A stretch of DNA of 64,000 nucleotides from Lachnotalea sp041821265 (lineage in GTDB: Bacteria > Bacillota > Clostridia > Lachnospirales > Lachnospiraceae): the NCBI GenBank assembly GCA_041821265.1, contig JBGUEQ010000017.1:1-64000 (forward strand), written 5' to 3'. Shown here in pieces: positions 16,517-25,563 of this stretch. How positions within the stretch are numbered: the stretch's first letter is position 1; each line of letters opens with the position of its first letter. Under the pieces are notes generated by a model. That model was not told where the DNA came from and did no database searches. It worked only from the letters and a program-made list of their open reading frames with translations. The position numbers and the translations under genes were made by a program.

Positions 16517-17374
16517 ATGACACTTAAAAAGAAAAAAGTATTAAGTACGATAATAAGATATACTGTCTTAAGCGTTATAGGTCTTATTATGGTATATCCA
16601 TTGATATGGATGTTTGGAGCTACCTTTAAAAATAATAGTGAAATATTTAGCGGGATTGGTTTTGTTCCTATGCATCCTACGTTAGAGGGATACAAAAATG
16701 CTATGAAGAGCTATGGCGGTGACATCAGCCTCTTTAAATCAATGTTTAATACATATTCCTATGTTATACCCAAGGTTTTATTTACTGTTTTCTCAGCAAC
16801 CATAACAGCTTATGGATTTGCACGATTTAAATTTAAAGGAAGAGATTTATTATTTGCAGTATTAATGTCAACTTTATTTTTGCCACAAGTAGTATTGAAC
16901 GTACCACAGTACATATTATTTAATAAAGTTGGTTGGATTGATTCAAGTCTTTATTTGCCAATTGTGATACCATCATTATTTGCAACAGATACTTATTTTG
17001 TATTTATGTTGATTCAATTTTTGAGAAATGTACCAAAAGAACTGGAAGAAGCAGCTAAAATAGACGGTTGTAATGTATTTCAGACATTATGGAAGATTAT
17101 TGTACCGATGTTAAAACCAGCAATGGTATCATGTGCACTATTCCAGTTTATGTGGTCATCGAATGACTTTATGGGACCGTTGCTTTATGTTCAAACTCCA
17201 TCAAAGTATCCAGCAACCATTTTTGTTAAGTTGTCAATGGATGCGGACTCAGGGTTTGAATGGAACCGTGTGCTTGCTACATCATTAGTATCCATTGTTC
17301 CGTCCTTAGTAGTATTTTTCTTAGCGCAGAATACATTTGTTGAAGGTATTTCAGCAGGTGGCGTAAAAGGTTAA
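16517..17374 (+). CDS. Sugar ABC transporter permease (YtcP/UgpE type)
   Basis: 285 residues with six membrane helices, starting with a basic segment (LKKKKVLSTIIRYTV). The EAA motif is LEEAAKIDGCNVFQTLWKIIVPMLKPA. The C-terminus FVEGISAGGVKG is typical of the second permease in carbohydrate importers. It is tightly spaced behind the first permease and followed by a terminator-like hairpin, which may reduce read-through into GH28. Confidence 0.94.
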   Translation: MTLKKKKVLSTIIRYTVLSVIGLIMVYPLIWMFGATFKNNSEIFSGIGFVPMHPTLEGYKNAMKSYGGDISLFKSMFNTYSYVIPKVLFTVFSATITAYGFARFKFKGRDLLFAVLMSTLFLPQVVLNVPQYILFNKVGWIDSSLYLPIVIPSLFATDTYFVFMLIQFLRNVPKELEEAAKIDGCNVFQTLWKIIVPMLKPAMVSCALFQFMWSSNDFMGPLLYVQTPSKYPATIFVKLSMDADSGFEWNRVLATSLVSIVPSLVVFFLAQNTFVEGISAGGVKG

Positions 17375-17428
17375 ATTTGACGTAAGTTGGTGTTGAGTGA
17401 TAGTTATTTATCACATATATAAGAAAAA

Positions 17429-17457
17429 GGGATGTAGCTGTAGCTATATCCCATTTT
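17429..17457 (+). terminator. Terminator or attenuating hairpin after the permeases
   Basis: GGGATGTAGC / GCTATATCCC arms (one G-U pair) with a TGTA loop, followed by ATTTTC. The T-run is short, so termination is probably partial. Confidence 0.6.
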
Positions 17458-17645
17458 CATTAATTTATATAAAAATTAAGAAGTAATTTATAAAAAAATA
17501 ATAAAAAAACAACAAAAAGAATAAATAAACAGTAAAAATAGTAAAACAATGTATAATATTAGTTGTATTTATTATGAAAAAAAACTATAATTTATATCGG
17601 GATGTAAATAGAAAAAAATAACGGAATGAATTGGTGGATGAATCT

Positions 17646-19202
17646 ATGAAACTAAATATATTAATGAAAACAGCACGAAGTGTATCGTTTGAAATAGAAG
17701 ATGGAAGTGTGGTTTATACAAATAAAGAATATAAAGTATATGTAAATAATGAATTGGTTAAGACAACAAAACAAGTTGTAACTAGTATTTATAATCTTAA
17801 ACCAAATACCTTTTATAATATCTATATATCCAATAACGAAATGGAGTCTCCTAAATTAAAATTTACCACAGATTATGAGTTTGTTACATTGAATGTAAGA
17901 GACATCGGCGCAAAAGGTGATGGTGTTAGTGATGATACTATTTTTATACAGGCTGCAATTATGGCATGCCCTAAGGATAGTAGAATATTGATTCCAGAAG
18001 GGACTTACCGAGTTACAAGCATATTTCTTAAAAATGATATTAACATTGAACTTGCAAAAGGGGCAGTGGTTTCAGCTGAAACAGATAGAAGTAAGTTTGC
18101 AAAATTTGAAGGCTTAATTGAAAGCTATGATGAAAAATCAGAATATAACATAGGTACATGGGAAGGGAATCCATTGCGAATGTATGCGGGAATTATTATG
18201 GGAATTAACGCAAGCAATATTAATATATATGGAGAAGGAATAATTGACGGGAATGCTAGTTTTGATAACTGGTGGGAGGATGCAAAAGTTATGCGTGGAG
18301 CATTTAGACCAAGATTATTATTCTTAAATAACTGCAATAATGTTAATATACAAGGAGTAAAGTTTCAAAATAGTCCAGCGTGGAATATACATCCTTATTT
18401 TAGTAATAATCTTAAATTTATAGATTTGAAGGTGGAAAACCCACAGGATTCTCCTAATACGGATGGATTGGATCCTGAATCTTGCGAAAATGTCCTAATA
18501 GAAGGAGTATATTTTTCCTTGGGTGATGACTGTATTGCGGTTAAATCGGGCAAAATCTATATGGGGGCTAAATATACGACACCGTCAAAGAATATTTGTA
18601 TCAAGCAATGTTTGATGCAGAATGGTCATGGGGCAGTAACTATTGGTAGCGAGATGGCAGGAGGCATTAAGAATCTAACAGTAAAAGATTGCAGATTTGT
18701 TCATACAGATAGAGGACTTCGAATTAAGACAAGACGAGGTAGAGGCAAAGATGCTATAATAGATGAGATTCTTTTTGAAAATATTATTATGGATCAGGTT
18801 ATGACACCCTTCGTTCTAAACTGTTTCTACTTCTGCGATCCAGATGGACATGCGGAATATGTGTGGTCTAAAGAAATTCATGAAATTGATGAGAGAACGC
18901 CGCTTATTAAGAAACTTTCATTTAGGAAGATAGAATGTAAAAACTGCCATGTTGCAGCAGCGTATTTCTATGGATTACCAGAACAAAAAATCGAACAGAT
19001 TGAATTGTCAGATATTTTATTTGAGTTTGCAACAGATTGTAAAACAGATGTACCAGCTATGTTAGATGGAATTGAGCCTTGTAGTAAACAAGGGATATAT
19101 GCTGATAATATTGAAAAATTAATTATCCATAATGTTATTATTATTGGAAATCAAGGGAAAAAATTTGTATTTCAAAATATTAATGAATTAGAGCAAAACT
19201 AG
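17646..19202 (+). CDS. Polygalacturonase-type glycoside hydrolase, GH28 (intracellular)
   Basis: 518 residues with no signal peptide. Residues about 1-80 form a fibronectin-III-like domain; the rest is a right-handed beta-helix starting VRDIGAKGDGVSDDT. All four GH28 signatures are present: NTDGLD, GDDCIAVKSG, GHGAVTIGSE and RIKT; the Asp residues of the first two are the catalytic acids. A cytoplasmic GH28 should act as an exo-enzyme on imported oligogalacturonides or rhamnogalacturonides. GGTGG is 8 nt before the ATG at 17646; an upstream in-frame TTG at 17631 has no ribosome binding site. Confidence 0.93.
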   Translation: MKLNILMKTARSVSFEIEDGSVVYTNKEYKVYVNNELVKTTKQVVTSIYNLKPNTFYNIYISNNEMESPKLKFTTDYEFVTLNVRDIGAKGDGVSDDTIFIQAAIMACPKDSRILIPEGTYRVTSIFLKNDINIELAKGAVVSAETDRSKFAKFEGLIESYDEKSEYNIGTWEGNPLRMYAGIIMGINASNINIYGEGIIDGNASFDNWWEDAKVMRGAFRPRLLFLNNCNNVNIQGVKFQNSPAWNIHPYFSNNLKFIDLKVENPQDSPNTDGLDPESCENVLIEGVYFSLGDDCIAVKSGKIYMGAKYTTPSKNICIKQCLMQNGHGAVTIGSEMAGGIKNLTVKDCRFVHTDRGLRIKTRRGRGKDAIIDEILFENIIMDQVMTPFVLNCFYFCDPDGHAEYVWSKEIHEIDERTPLIKKLSFRKIECKNCHVAAAYFYGLPEQKIEQIELSDILFEFATDCKTDVPAMLDGIEPCSKQGIYADNIEKLIIHNVIIIGNQGKKFVFQNINELEQN

Positions 19203-19213
19203 GAGGAACAAAT

Positions 19214-20050
19214 ATGCAGCTAGGAATTAGATTACACGATACAGTAGAACTTTCATTAGAAGAGAGATTGGAAAATGTATATCAACAAGGGTTTCAATGT
19301 GTACATTTAGCATTAAAAAAGGTGATAACAGAATATTCAGTAGAAAATACAGCCTTAACACCGGGATTTGCAATATACTTAAAAAAATTATTTGCAAAGC
19401 AGGATATAGATATTGCGGTATTAGGATGCTATTTGAATTTGGCTACACCGGATAAAGAGGTACTAGAAAAGACGATGGATACTTATATGGCAAATATTCG
19501 ATTTGCATCAATATTAGGGTGTGGGGTTGTTGGTACAGAGACAGGAGCACCAAATACCGAATATAAAACAGTTCCAGAATGTAGAAGTGAGGAAGCTTTA
19601 AATACATTTATCACAAATATTAGACCAATAGTTAAATATGCTGAGATAATGGGGGTGATAGTTGCAATTGAGCCTGTTTTAAATCATATTGTGTATAATT
19701 CACAGAGAGCACGTCAAGTACTAGATACCATTCATTCACCTAATTTACAGATCATTCTAGATCCTGTCAATTTACTTGGAATGGAAAATTACGAGAATAG
19801 AGAAGCGGTAATAGCAGAAGCAATAGAATTATTAGGTAAGGATACAGCGGTTGTTCATATTAAAGATTGTGTGGTGGATGGAGAAAATTTACGTTCTGTT
19901 GCAGCAGGAACAGGGATTATGAATTACGAAAGTTTAATTAGATTTATGAAAAATGACAAACCATTTATTCATGCTACGTTAGAAGATACAATTCCACAAA
20001 ATGCAGTTGCTGCAAGAAAATATATACAAGAGTTATGGGATAAAATGTAG
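19214..20050 (+). CDS. Sugar-phosphate isomerase/epimerase-like TIM-barrel protein
   Basis: 278 residues of the AP-endonuclease-2/xylose-isomerase-like fold. Probable metal ligands lie in AIEPV, ILDPVNL, VVHIKDC and the C-terminal ATLEDT, the order seen in this superfamily. Members interconvert keto and aldo sugars or act as epimerases or dehydratases. Its place after GH28 suggests a step in uronate or rhamnose breakdown, but the substrate cannot be read from sequence. AGGAGG precedes the ATG, 11 bp after the GH28 stop. Confidence 0.8.
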   Translation: MQLGIRLHDTVELSLEERLENVYQQGFQCVHLALKKVITEYSVENTALTPGFAIYLKKLFAKQDIDIAVLGCYLNLATPDKEVLEKTMDTYMANIRFASILGCGVVGTETGAPNTEYKTVPECRSEEALNTFITNIRPIVKYAEIMGVIVAIEPVLNHIVYNSQRARQVLDTIHSPNLQIILDPVNLLGMENYENREAVIAEAIELLGKDTAVVHIKDCVVDGENLRSVAAGTGIMNYESLIRFMKNDKPFIHATLEDTIPQNAVAARKYIQELWDKM

Positions 20051-20096
20051 AAAATTGCAGCTGTCTAATAACAATAAATAGATTGGGAGAATGAAA

Positions 20097-21104
20097 ATGG
20101 CAGTTACAATAAAAGATATAGCAAAAAGTGCAGGAGTTTCATATTCAACAGTATCGCGAGCATTAAATGGTGGAGAAAATGTTAAGCTTGAGAAGAAAGA
20201 GTTAATAATGAAAATAGCCAAAGAGGTAGGCTATATTCCAAATCAGGCGGCAATTAATTTGAAGCTTTCTAAAGCACATACATTAGGTTTATTTTTATCT
20301 ACAATTAGCATAAAAACGTCGCCATATATACTTCATGATGTTGTATCAGGCATTTATTCAGTAGTCGGAAGTCAGTATAGTGTTATTGTCAAAGGAATTG
20401 ATATGCAGGAGACTAATACATTAAATCCGGCTATTTTTGATGGACTAATTATATTAAGTCAGCGCACCGATGATTCATTTTTTATAGAGGAAGCGATGGC
20501 AAAAAAAATACCATTAGTTGTAATTAATAGGCCAGTATATTATGGTGTGTCTAATGTCCTAACAGACGAAGCCCAGGGAATGAAAAAGGCTATGGAATAT
20601 TTATTAGATAATGGACATAGAAATATTGCGGTTATTGAATCGACACAGACGTTGGATTCGACAAGGGCTAGACATAGAGGTTGGGTTCAAGCAGTGGAAT
20701 ATTGTGGACTTGATTCAAAGAGCGTACCTGTAGCAGTTGGAAACTATAGATTCAACAGTGGATATCTTGCTGCCAAAGAATTACTTGTTAATAAACCAAC
20801 CGCGATTTTATGTTTTAATGATGAAATGGCACATGGTGCAAGAAAGGCAATTTTGGAGGCTGGGCTATCTATTCCAGACGATGTTTCTTTAATTGGATTC
20901 GATAATTTGGATGCATCCAGATTTTCGGATATGAACCTAACTACTATAGAGAGAAATATGCTTAGTATTGCTAAAACTGGGACAGAAGTATTATTGAAAA
21001 AAATAGAGAAAGGTGATACATCTTGCGAAAGAATTTACCTAGATACCCAGTTAATTATTAGAGAAACGGTCAAAGATTTGAGAACAGGGTTAGTATCAAA
21101 ATAG
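20097..21104 (+). CDS. LacI-family transcriptional regulator of the pectin locus
   Basis: 335 residues. The N-terminal helix-turn-helix and hinge read VTIKDIAKSAGVSYSTVSRALNG and NQAAINLKLSKA. The periplasmic-binding-like effector domain follows (LTDEAQGMKKAMEYLLDNGHRNIAVIES; CFNDEMAHGARKAILEAGLSIPDDVSLIGFDN). Of two close ATGs, that at 20097 is 7 nt from GGAG and matches the family start. It closes the pectin locus, so it most likely represses it through the palindromes at 12706 and 12900 and is released by a galacturonide. Confidence 0.93.
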   Translation: MAVTIKDIAKSAGVSYSTVSRALNGGENVKLEKKELIMKIAKEVGYIPNQAAINLKLSKAHTLGLFLSTISIKTSPYILHDVVSGIYSVVGSQYSVIVKGIDMQETNTLNPAIFDGLIILSQRTDDSFFIEEAMAKKIPLVVINRPVYYGVSNVLTDEAQGMKKAMEYLLDNGHRNIAVIESTQTLDSTRARHRGWVQAVEYCGLDSKSVPVAVGNYRFNSGYLAAKELLVNKPTAILCFNDEMAHGARKAILEAGLSIPDDVSLIGFDNLDASRFSDMNLTTIERNMLSIAKTGTEVLLKKIEKGDTSCERIYLDTQLIIRETVKDLRTGLVSK

Positions 21105-21130
21105 TAAATATTTTAATATTAAACATTGAC

Positions 21131-21170
21131 AAAAGGGATATCTCAACATGATGTGAGATTATTCCTTTTA
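21131..21170 (+). terminator. Terminator after the lacI-type gene
   Basis: AAAAGG ... TCTCA / TGAGA ... CCTTTT stem with a small internal loop and an 8-nt apical loop. A second hairpin (TCAC-GAATA / TATTC-GTGA) follows at 21189-21221. Confidence 0.65.
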
Positions 21171-21326
21171 TATGTTTATACAATGAATTATCACGGAATA
21201 GGCAACTATTTATTCTGTGACTTTATATCAATAGAAATAAAGTATTGGATAATTTGTAGTACTGTTGATGCATTGTAAAAAGGCAGAAGATAAGGTAATA
21301 TTTAATAGGCTAAGTATTACAATGAA

Positions 21327-21887
21327 ATGAAGTTAAATGAGGATAATAATGAGCATAAAATTTGGATTAAAATATATATATCAATTCTAGGTTGTGTACT
21401 ATTAATAGGCTGTACTCAAAAAAGCAATTTGAATAATGAACAAGATAATCTTGTGAAAAATGGAAATAGTAGTATACAAAGCAGATAGAAGCCTAGAATT
21501 ATGGCAGAGCGGAGTACTTGTATATGAGTACCACATTGTATTAGGTAAAAATGCAGAAACAAAGAAAGAAAAAGAAGGAGATTGCAAAACGCCTGAAGGT
21601 GAGTACTATGTGTGCACCAAGAATCAATATAGTAAATTTTATCTGGCACTTGGTGTATCCTATCCAAACAAGGTAGATGCAAAAATGGATTAGATAATGG
21701 TTTGATTGATGAAGATACTTATCAAACAATCGCAACTGCAATAGACAATGTACAGTGTCCACCTTGGAATACAGCTCTAGGCGGAGAAATAATGATACAT
21801 GGACATGGTGGTAGCAAAGACTGGACAAAAGGATGCATTGCAGTAGAAGAGAAATTATGTGTAATTAAATGGATAAAGATGCCTTGA
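21327..21887 (+). pseudogene. L,D-transpeptidase (YkuD family) lipoprotein, two frameshifts
   Basis: The first frame (21327-21488) encodes a signal peptide with lipobox LIGC and a polar linker. The next frame (from 21460) continues with IVVYKADRSLELWQSG and KTPEGEYYV. The third piece (21684-21887) has the active-site block IMIHGHG and WTKGCIAV with the catalytic Cys. The frame moves by +1 in the A5 run at 21456-21460 and back at the A5 run at 21681-21685; both read AAAAATGGA. A functional ancestor would be a secreted enzyme making 3-3 peptidoglycan cross-links. Sequencing error in homopolymers is an alternative to decay. Confidence 0.8.
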
Positions 21888-21922
21888 CGAAAAATGAAGT
21901 AAGTGATAAGATATTTAATTAG

Positions 21923-21969
21923 ATACATGATGTGGTGTGTAAAAAAATGAGTGATACTAAATATAGTAT
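21923..21969. promoter_or_regulatory. Tandem NrdR-box-like sites upstream of nrdD
   Basis: The proximal box ATACTAAATATAGTAT (21954-21969) agrees with 13 of 16 positions of the NrdR consensus ACACWATATATWGTGT. The distal box ATACATGATGTGGTGT (21923-21938) agrees at 11. The boxes start 31 bp apart, about three helical turns, the spacing expected of paired NrdR boxes. Confidence 0.6.
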
Positions 21970-22009
21970 AAATGACATGCTGAGTAAATAATTAGAATAG
22001 AGGTAAAAA

Positions 22010-24127
22010 ATGGTTGTAGTTAAAAAAGATGGTACAAAAGAAGAGTTTAATATACAAAAAGTAATAGTAGCAGTTAATAAATCTGCCTATAGAGCATTAA
22101 TAAAATTTTCAGAAGAGGAATTATTATTTATTTGTAAATTTGTTGAAGAAAAAGTAAATGAGATGAATTTACAAGAAATTCAAATTGCACAGATGCATAA
22201 TATTGTAGAGGGTGCTTTAGAAAAAGTAAATAGAACCGTTGCGCAAAGTTATCGTGATTATAGAAATTATAAACAGGATTTTGTTCATATGTTGGATGAA
22301 GTGTATAAAAAGAGCCAATCGATTATGTATATTGGCGATAAAGAAAATAGTAATACAGATAGTGCACTTGTATCAACAAAGAGAAGCCTTATATTTAATC
22401 AATTAAATAAGGAATTATATCAGAAATTTTTTATGACGACAGAAGAAATACAAGCATGCCGAGATGGCTATATTTATGTACATGATATGTCGGCAAGACG
22501 TGACACAATGAATTGTTGTTTGTTTGATGTGAAATCAGTGCTCGAAGGTGGCTTTGAAATGGGAAATCTTTGGTATAATGAGCCAAAGACTTTAAATGTT
22601 GCATTTGATGTAATTGGGGATATTGTATTAAGTGCAGCGAGCCAGCAATATGGTGGATTTACTGTTCCAAGTGCAGATTTAATATTAGAGCCTTACGCTG
22701 AAAAATCATTTGATATGTTTAAAGAGAAGTACGTGAGATTAGGATTGACAGTAGAAGTAGCAGAGAATGAAGCTTGGAATGAAGTACAAAATGACTTTGA
22801 ACAAGGCTTTCAAGGTTGGGAATATAAATTTAATACAGTAGCGTCAAGTCGTGGTGACTATCCATTTATTACTGTTTCGGTTGGAACAGGAACAGGAAGA
22901 TTTGCAAAACTTGCTACAATAGCTATGTTAAAAGTAAGAATGAATGGACAAGGCAAGAAAAATTGTAAAAAGCCAGTATTATTTCCTAAAATTGTTTTCT
23001 TATATGATGAGAAGCTTCACGGACCAGAAGGGCCATTAGAAGATGTGTTTGAGGCTGGTGTTGATTGCTCAGCTAAGACAATGTATCCAGATTGGCTAAG
23101 CCTTACTGGTGAAGGCTATATTGCTAGTATATATAAGAAATATGGAGAAATTATTAGTCCAATGGGATGTAGAGCATTCCTATCTCCTTGGTATAAAGAG
23201 GGTGGAATGGAACCTAAGGATGATATGGATAGGCCGGTATTTGTTGGAAGGTTTAATATTGGAGCTGTAAGTTTGCATTTGCCTATGATTTATGCAAAAG
23301 CAATTCATGAAAGTAAAGATTTTTATGAAGTATTAGATTATTATTTGGAACTAATCAGAAATCTTCATATAAGAACCTACGAGTATCTTGGAGAAATGAA
23401 AGCATCAACGAATCCATTGGCATATTGTGAAGGTGGTTTTTACGGCGGTCATTTAGGAATTCAAGATAAGATTAAACCGATTCTTAAGGCAGCCACAGCT
23501 TCGTTTGGCATTACTGCGTTCAATGAGTTACAGCAACTTTATAATAAGAAGTCTTTAGTAGAAGACGGACAGTTTGCATTAGATGTATTAGAACACATTA
23601 ATCATAAAATAGAAGAATTCAAGAACGAAGATGGCAACTTGTATGCTATATATGCAACACCAGCTGAGAATTTGTGTGGATTACAAGTACAACAGTTTCG
23701 TAAGAAATATGGTATTATAGAGAATGTTTCAGATAGAGAATATGTGAGTAATGGTTTTCACTGTCACGTAACAGAAGAAATAACGCCAATAGAGAAACAG
23801 GATAAGGAATATCGTTTTTGGGAATTATCCAATGGTGGAAAGATACAATATGTTAAATATCCAATTAACTACAACAAAGGTGCAATTAAAACTTTGCTTC
23901 GAAGGGCAATGGATATGGGGCTATATGAAGGAGTTAATCTTTCTTTGGCATATTGTGACGATTGTGGACATCAAGAATTAGATATGGATGTTTGTCCGAA
24001 ATGTGGAAGTAAAAACTTAACAAAGATTGATAGAATGAATGGTTATTTATCATATTCTAGGGTTAAGGGTGATACTAGATTAAATGATGCAAAGATGGCT
24101 GAGATTGCTGAGCGAAAATCAATGTAG
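22010..24127 (+). CDS. nrdD: Anaerobic (class III) ribonucleoside-triphosphate reductase
   Basis: A 705-residue glycyl-radical enzyme that reduces ribonucleotides for DNA synthesis without oxygen. Residues 1-90 form an ATP-cone. The barrel follows, with catalytic cysteines expected around MNCCLFDVKS and later. Near the C-terminus a zinc site CDDCG ... CPKCG precedes the glycyl-radical loop RMNGYLSYSR. AGAGGT lies before the ATG. Its activase is encoded 120 bp downstream and dUTPase after that, so the three genes form a deoxynucleotide-supply cluster under the NrdR-like boxes. Confidence 0.95.
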   Translation: MVVVKKDGTKEEFNIQKVIVAVNKSAYRALIKFSEEELLFICKFVEEKVNEMNLQEIQIAQMHNIVEGALEKVNRTVAQSYRDYRNYKQDFVHMLDEVYKKSQSIMYIGDKENSNTDSALVSTKRSLIFNQLNKELYQKFFMTTEEIQACRDGYIYVHDMSARRDTMNCCLFDVKSVLEGGFEMGNLWYNEPKTLNVAFDVIGDIVLSAASQQYGGFTVPSADLILEPYAEKSFDMFKEKYVRLGLTVEVAENEAWNEVQNDFEQGFQGWEYKFNTVASSRGDYPFITVSVGTGTGRFAKLATIAMLKVRMNGQGKKNCKKPVLFPKIVFLYDEKLHGPEGPLEDVFEAGVDCSAKTMYPDWLSLTGEGYIASIYKKYGEIISPMGCRAFLSPWYKEGGMEPKDDMDRPVFVGRFNIGAVSLHLPMIYAKAIHESKDFYEVLDYYLELIRNLHIRTYEYLGEMKASTNPLAYCEGGFYGGHLGIQDKIKPILKAATASFGITAFNELQQLYNKKSLVEDGQFALDVLEHINHKIEEFKNEDGNLYAIYATPAENLCGLQVQQFRKKYGIIENVSDREYVSNGFHCHVTEEITPIEKQDKEYRFWELSNGGKIQYVKYPINYNKGAIKTLLRRAMDMGLYEGVNLSLAYCDDCGHQELDMDVCPKCGSKNLTKIDRMNGYLSYSRVKGDTRLNDAKMAEIAERKSM

Positions 24128-24247
24128 CAAAAAAAAGTAAGAAGTTTTAATTCTAATGTTTGTTGGCATTAAATGCTAAGGGATATGATTTGAACATTAT
24201 TAAGTAGTTAAGAGTTAAAGTATATTTTACATGCATGGAGGTAAGAG

Positions 24248-24739
24248 ATGCGATATCATAATATAACAAAAGATGATATGTTAAACGGAGACGGACTAAG
24301 AGTGGTTTTATGGACAGCAGGATGCAGTCATGGGTGTAAAGAGTGTCAGAATCCAATTACTTGGGATCCAGAAGGCGGATTATTATTTGATGAAGCTACC
24401 AAGAAAGAGATTTTTGAGGAACTAGACAAGGACTATATTTCTGGAATTACTTTTAGTGGAGGAGATCCATTACATATAAGCAATAGAGAAATGATAGAAG
24501 AAGTAGCAAGAGAAATCAAAGAAAAATATTCTAATAAAACAATCTGGCTCTATACAGGATTTTTATGGGAAGAAATAAAGGACTTTGAAATTGTGAAGAG
24601 TTTGGATGTAGTAGTAGATGGTAAATTTGAAGTAGATAAGAAAAGTGAGCAACTTCATTGGAAAGGCAGTTCAAACCAAAGAGTGATTGATGTAAAGAAA
24701 ACACTAGAGACTGATCAATTAGTGTTATATTCACGATAG
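24248..24739 (+). CDS. nrdG: Anaerobic ribonucleotide reductase activating enzyme (radical SAM)
   Basis: 163 residues. The radical SAM motif is CSHGCKEC near residue 26, and TFSGGDP matches the SAM-binding GGE-type motif. With reduced [4Fe-4S] and S-adenosylmethionine it forms the glycyl radical on NrdD. Length is normal for NrdG. GGAGGTAAGAG precedes the ATG. The N-terminus MRYHNITKDDMLNGDGLR is family-typical. Confidence 0.95.
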   Translation: MRYHNITKDDMLNGDGLRVVLWTAGCSHGCKECQNPITWDPEGGLLFDEATKKEIFEELDKDYISGITFSGGDPLHISNREMIEEVAREIKEKYSNKTIWLYTGFLWEEIKDFEIVKSLDVVVDGKFEVDKKSEQLHWKGSSNQRVIDVKKTLETDQLVLYSR

Positions 24740-24846
24740 AATTAAAGTTATTCATGAAGAGTAGGTATGGAAGTGAATGATAAATAGATTTTGTTCATAT
24801 GCTGCCTCGAAGTGAACACTATAGTATGCTACGAACAGGAGACATA

Positions 24847-25278
24847 ATGGAAAACATAAGAATTAAATATTTTACAGATGATATAATTAAGGTTGAAAAG
24901 ATTGTAAAGGGTGATTGGATTGACTTGAGGGCAGCAAGTAAAGTGGAATTGAAGGCAGGAGAATTTAAGTTAGTACCACTAGGAGTTGCAATGCAGCTAC
25001 CAAAAGGTTATGAAGCACATATAGTTCCGAGAAGTTCTACATATAAGAATTTTGGTGTCATTCAGACAAATTCCACTGGAATTGTAGATGAGACTTATTG
25101 TGGGGACAATGATCAATGGTTTTTTCCAGCGTATGCGCTGAGAGATACAGTAATTGAAGTGAATGACAGAATATGTCAATTTAGAATTATGGAACATCAA
25201 CCAGAGATACAATTTGAAATAGTAGAGATTCTAGGCAATGATGATAGAGGCGGATTAGGAAGTACAGGAAAGAATTAG
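24847..25278 (+). CDS. dut: dUTP diphosphatase
   Basis: 143 residues. It hydrolyses dUTP to dUMP, limiting uracil in DNA and feeding thymidylate synthesis. Motif 2 PRSSTYKNFGV, motif 3 GIVDETYCGD with the catalytic Asp, motif 4 RICQFRI and the arginine-finger motif 5 DRGGLGSTGKN are all present. AGGAG lies 5 nt before the ATG at 24847; the in-frame extension upstream has no site. It pairs logically with nrdDG, and with ung at 2 kb in uracil exclusion. A 21-bp hairpin follows the stop. Confidence 0.95.
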   Translation: MENIRIKYFTDDIIKVEKIVKGDWIDLRAASKVELKAGEFKLVPLGVAMQLPKGYEAHIVPRSSTYKNFGVIQTNSTGIVDETYCGDNDQWFFPAYALRDTVIEVNDRICQFRIMEHQPEIQFEIVEILGNDDRGGLGSTGKN

Positions 25279-25279
25279 T

Positions 25280-25326
25280 TTACAATAAAGGGCAGTTGCA
25301 CTTGATGCAACTGCCCTTTATTGTAA
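25280..25326 (+). terminator. Terminator after dut
   Basis: A perfect 21-bp inverted repeat (25280-25300 and 25306-25326) with a 5-nt loop, starting two bases after the dut stop. The distal arm includes CCCTTTATT. Confidence 0.8.
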
Positions 25327-25437
25327 GAAAAAGGATAGGAAGGAAAATGCATCTCTATTTATAAATGGTTGCAATGACGCCAAAGACTGAATAGTACATA
25401 CTAGGAGAGCCTATGCAGATATAATATGCATAGGCTC

Positions 25438-25466
25438 TTGACAAATACTGGTGAAAGCAATATACT
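25438..25466 (+). promoter_or_regulatory. Promoter of fabH
   Basis: TTGACA (25438-25443), a 17-bp spacer and TATACT (25461-25466). Its -35 box directly abuts an 11-bp inverted repeat, GAGCCTATGCA/TGCATAGGCTC (25407-25437), which could be an operator or a leftover terminator. Confidence 0.8.
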
Positions 25467-25563
25467 TTATGAGAAAATAGTTTGATAGTCAAAGTAAATT
25501 AATAAAAAAGTAGAAATTGGATATTCTACCAAGGGTATAAAAAATATACCGAAAGGAGCAGTT

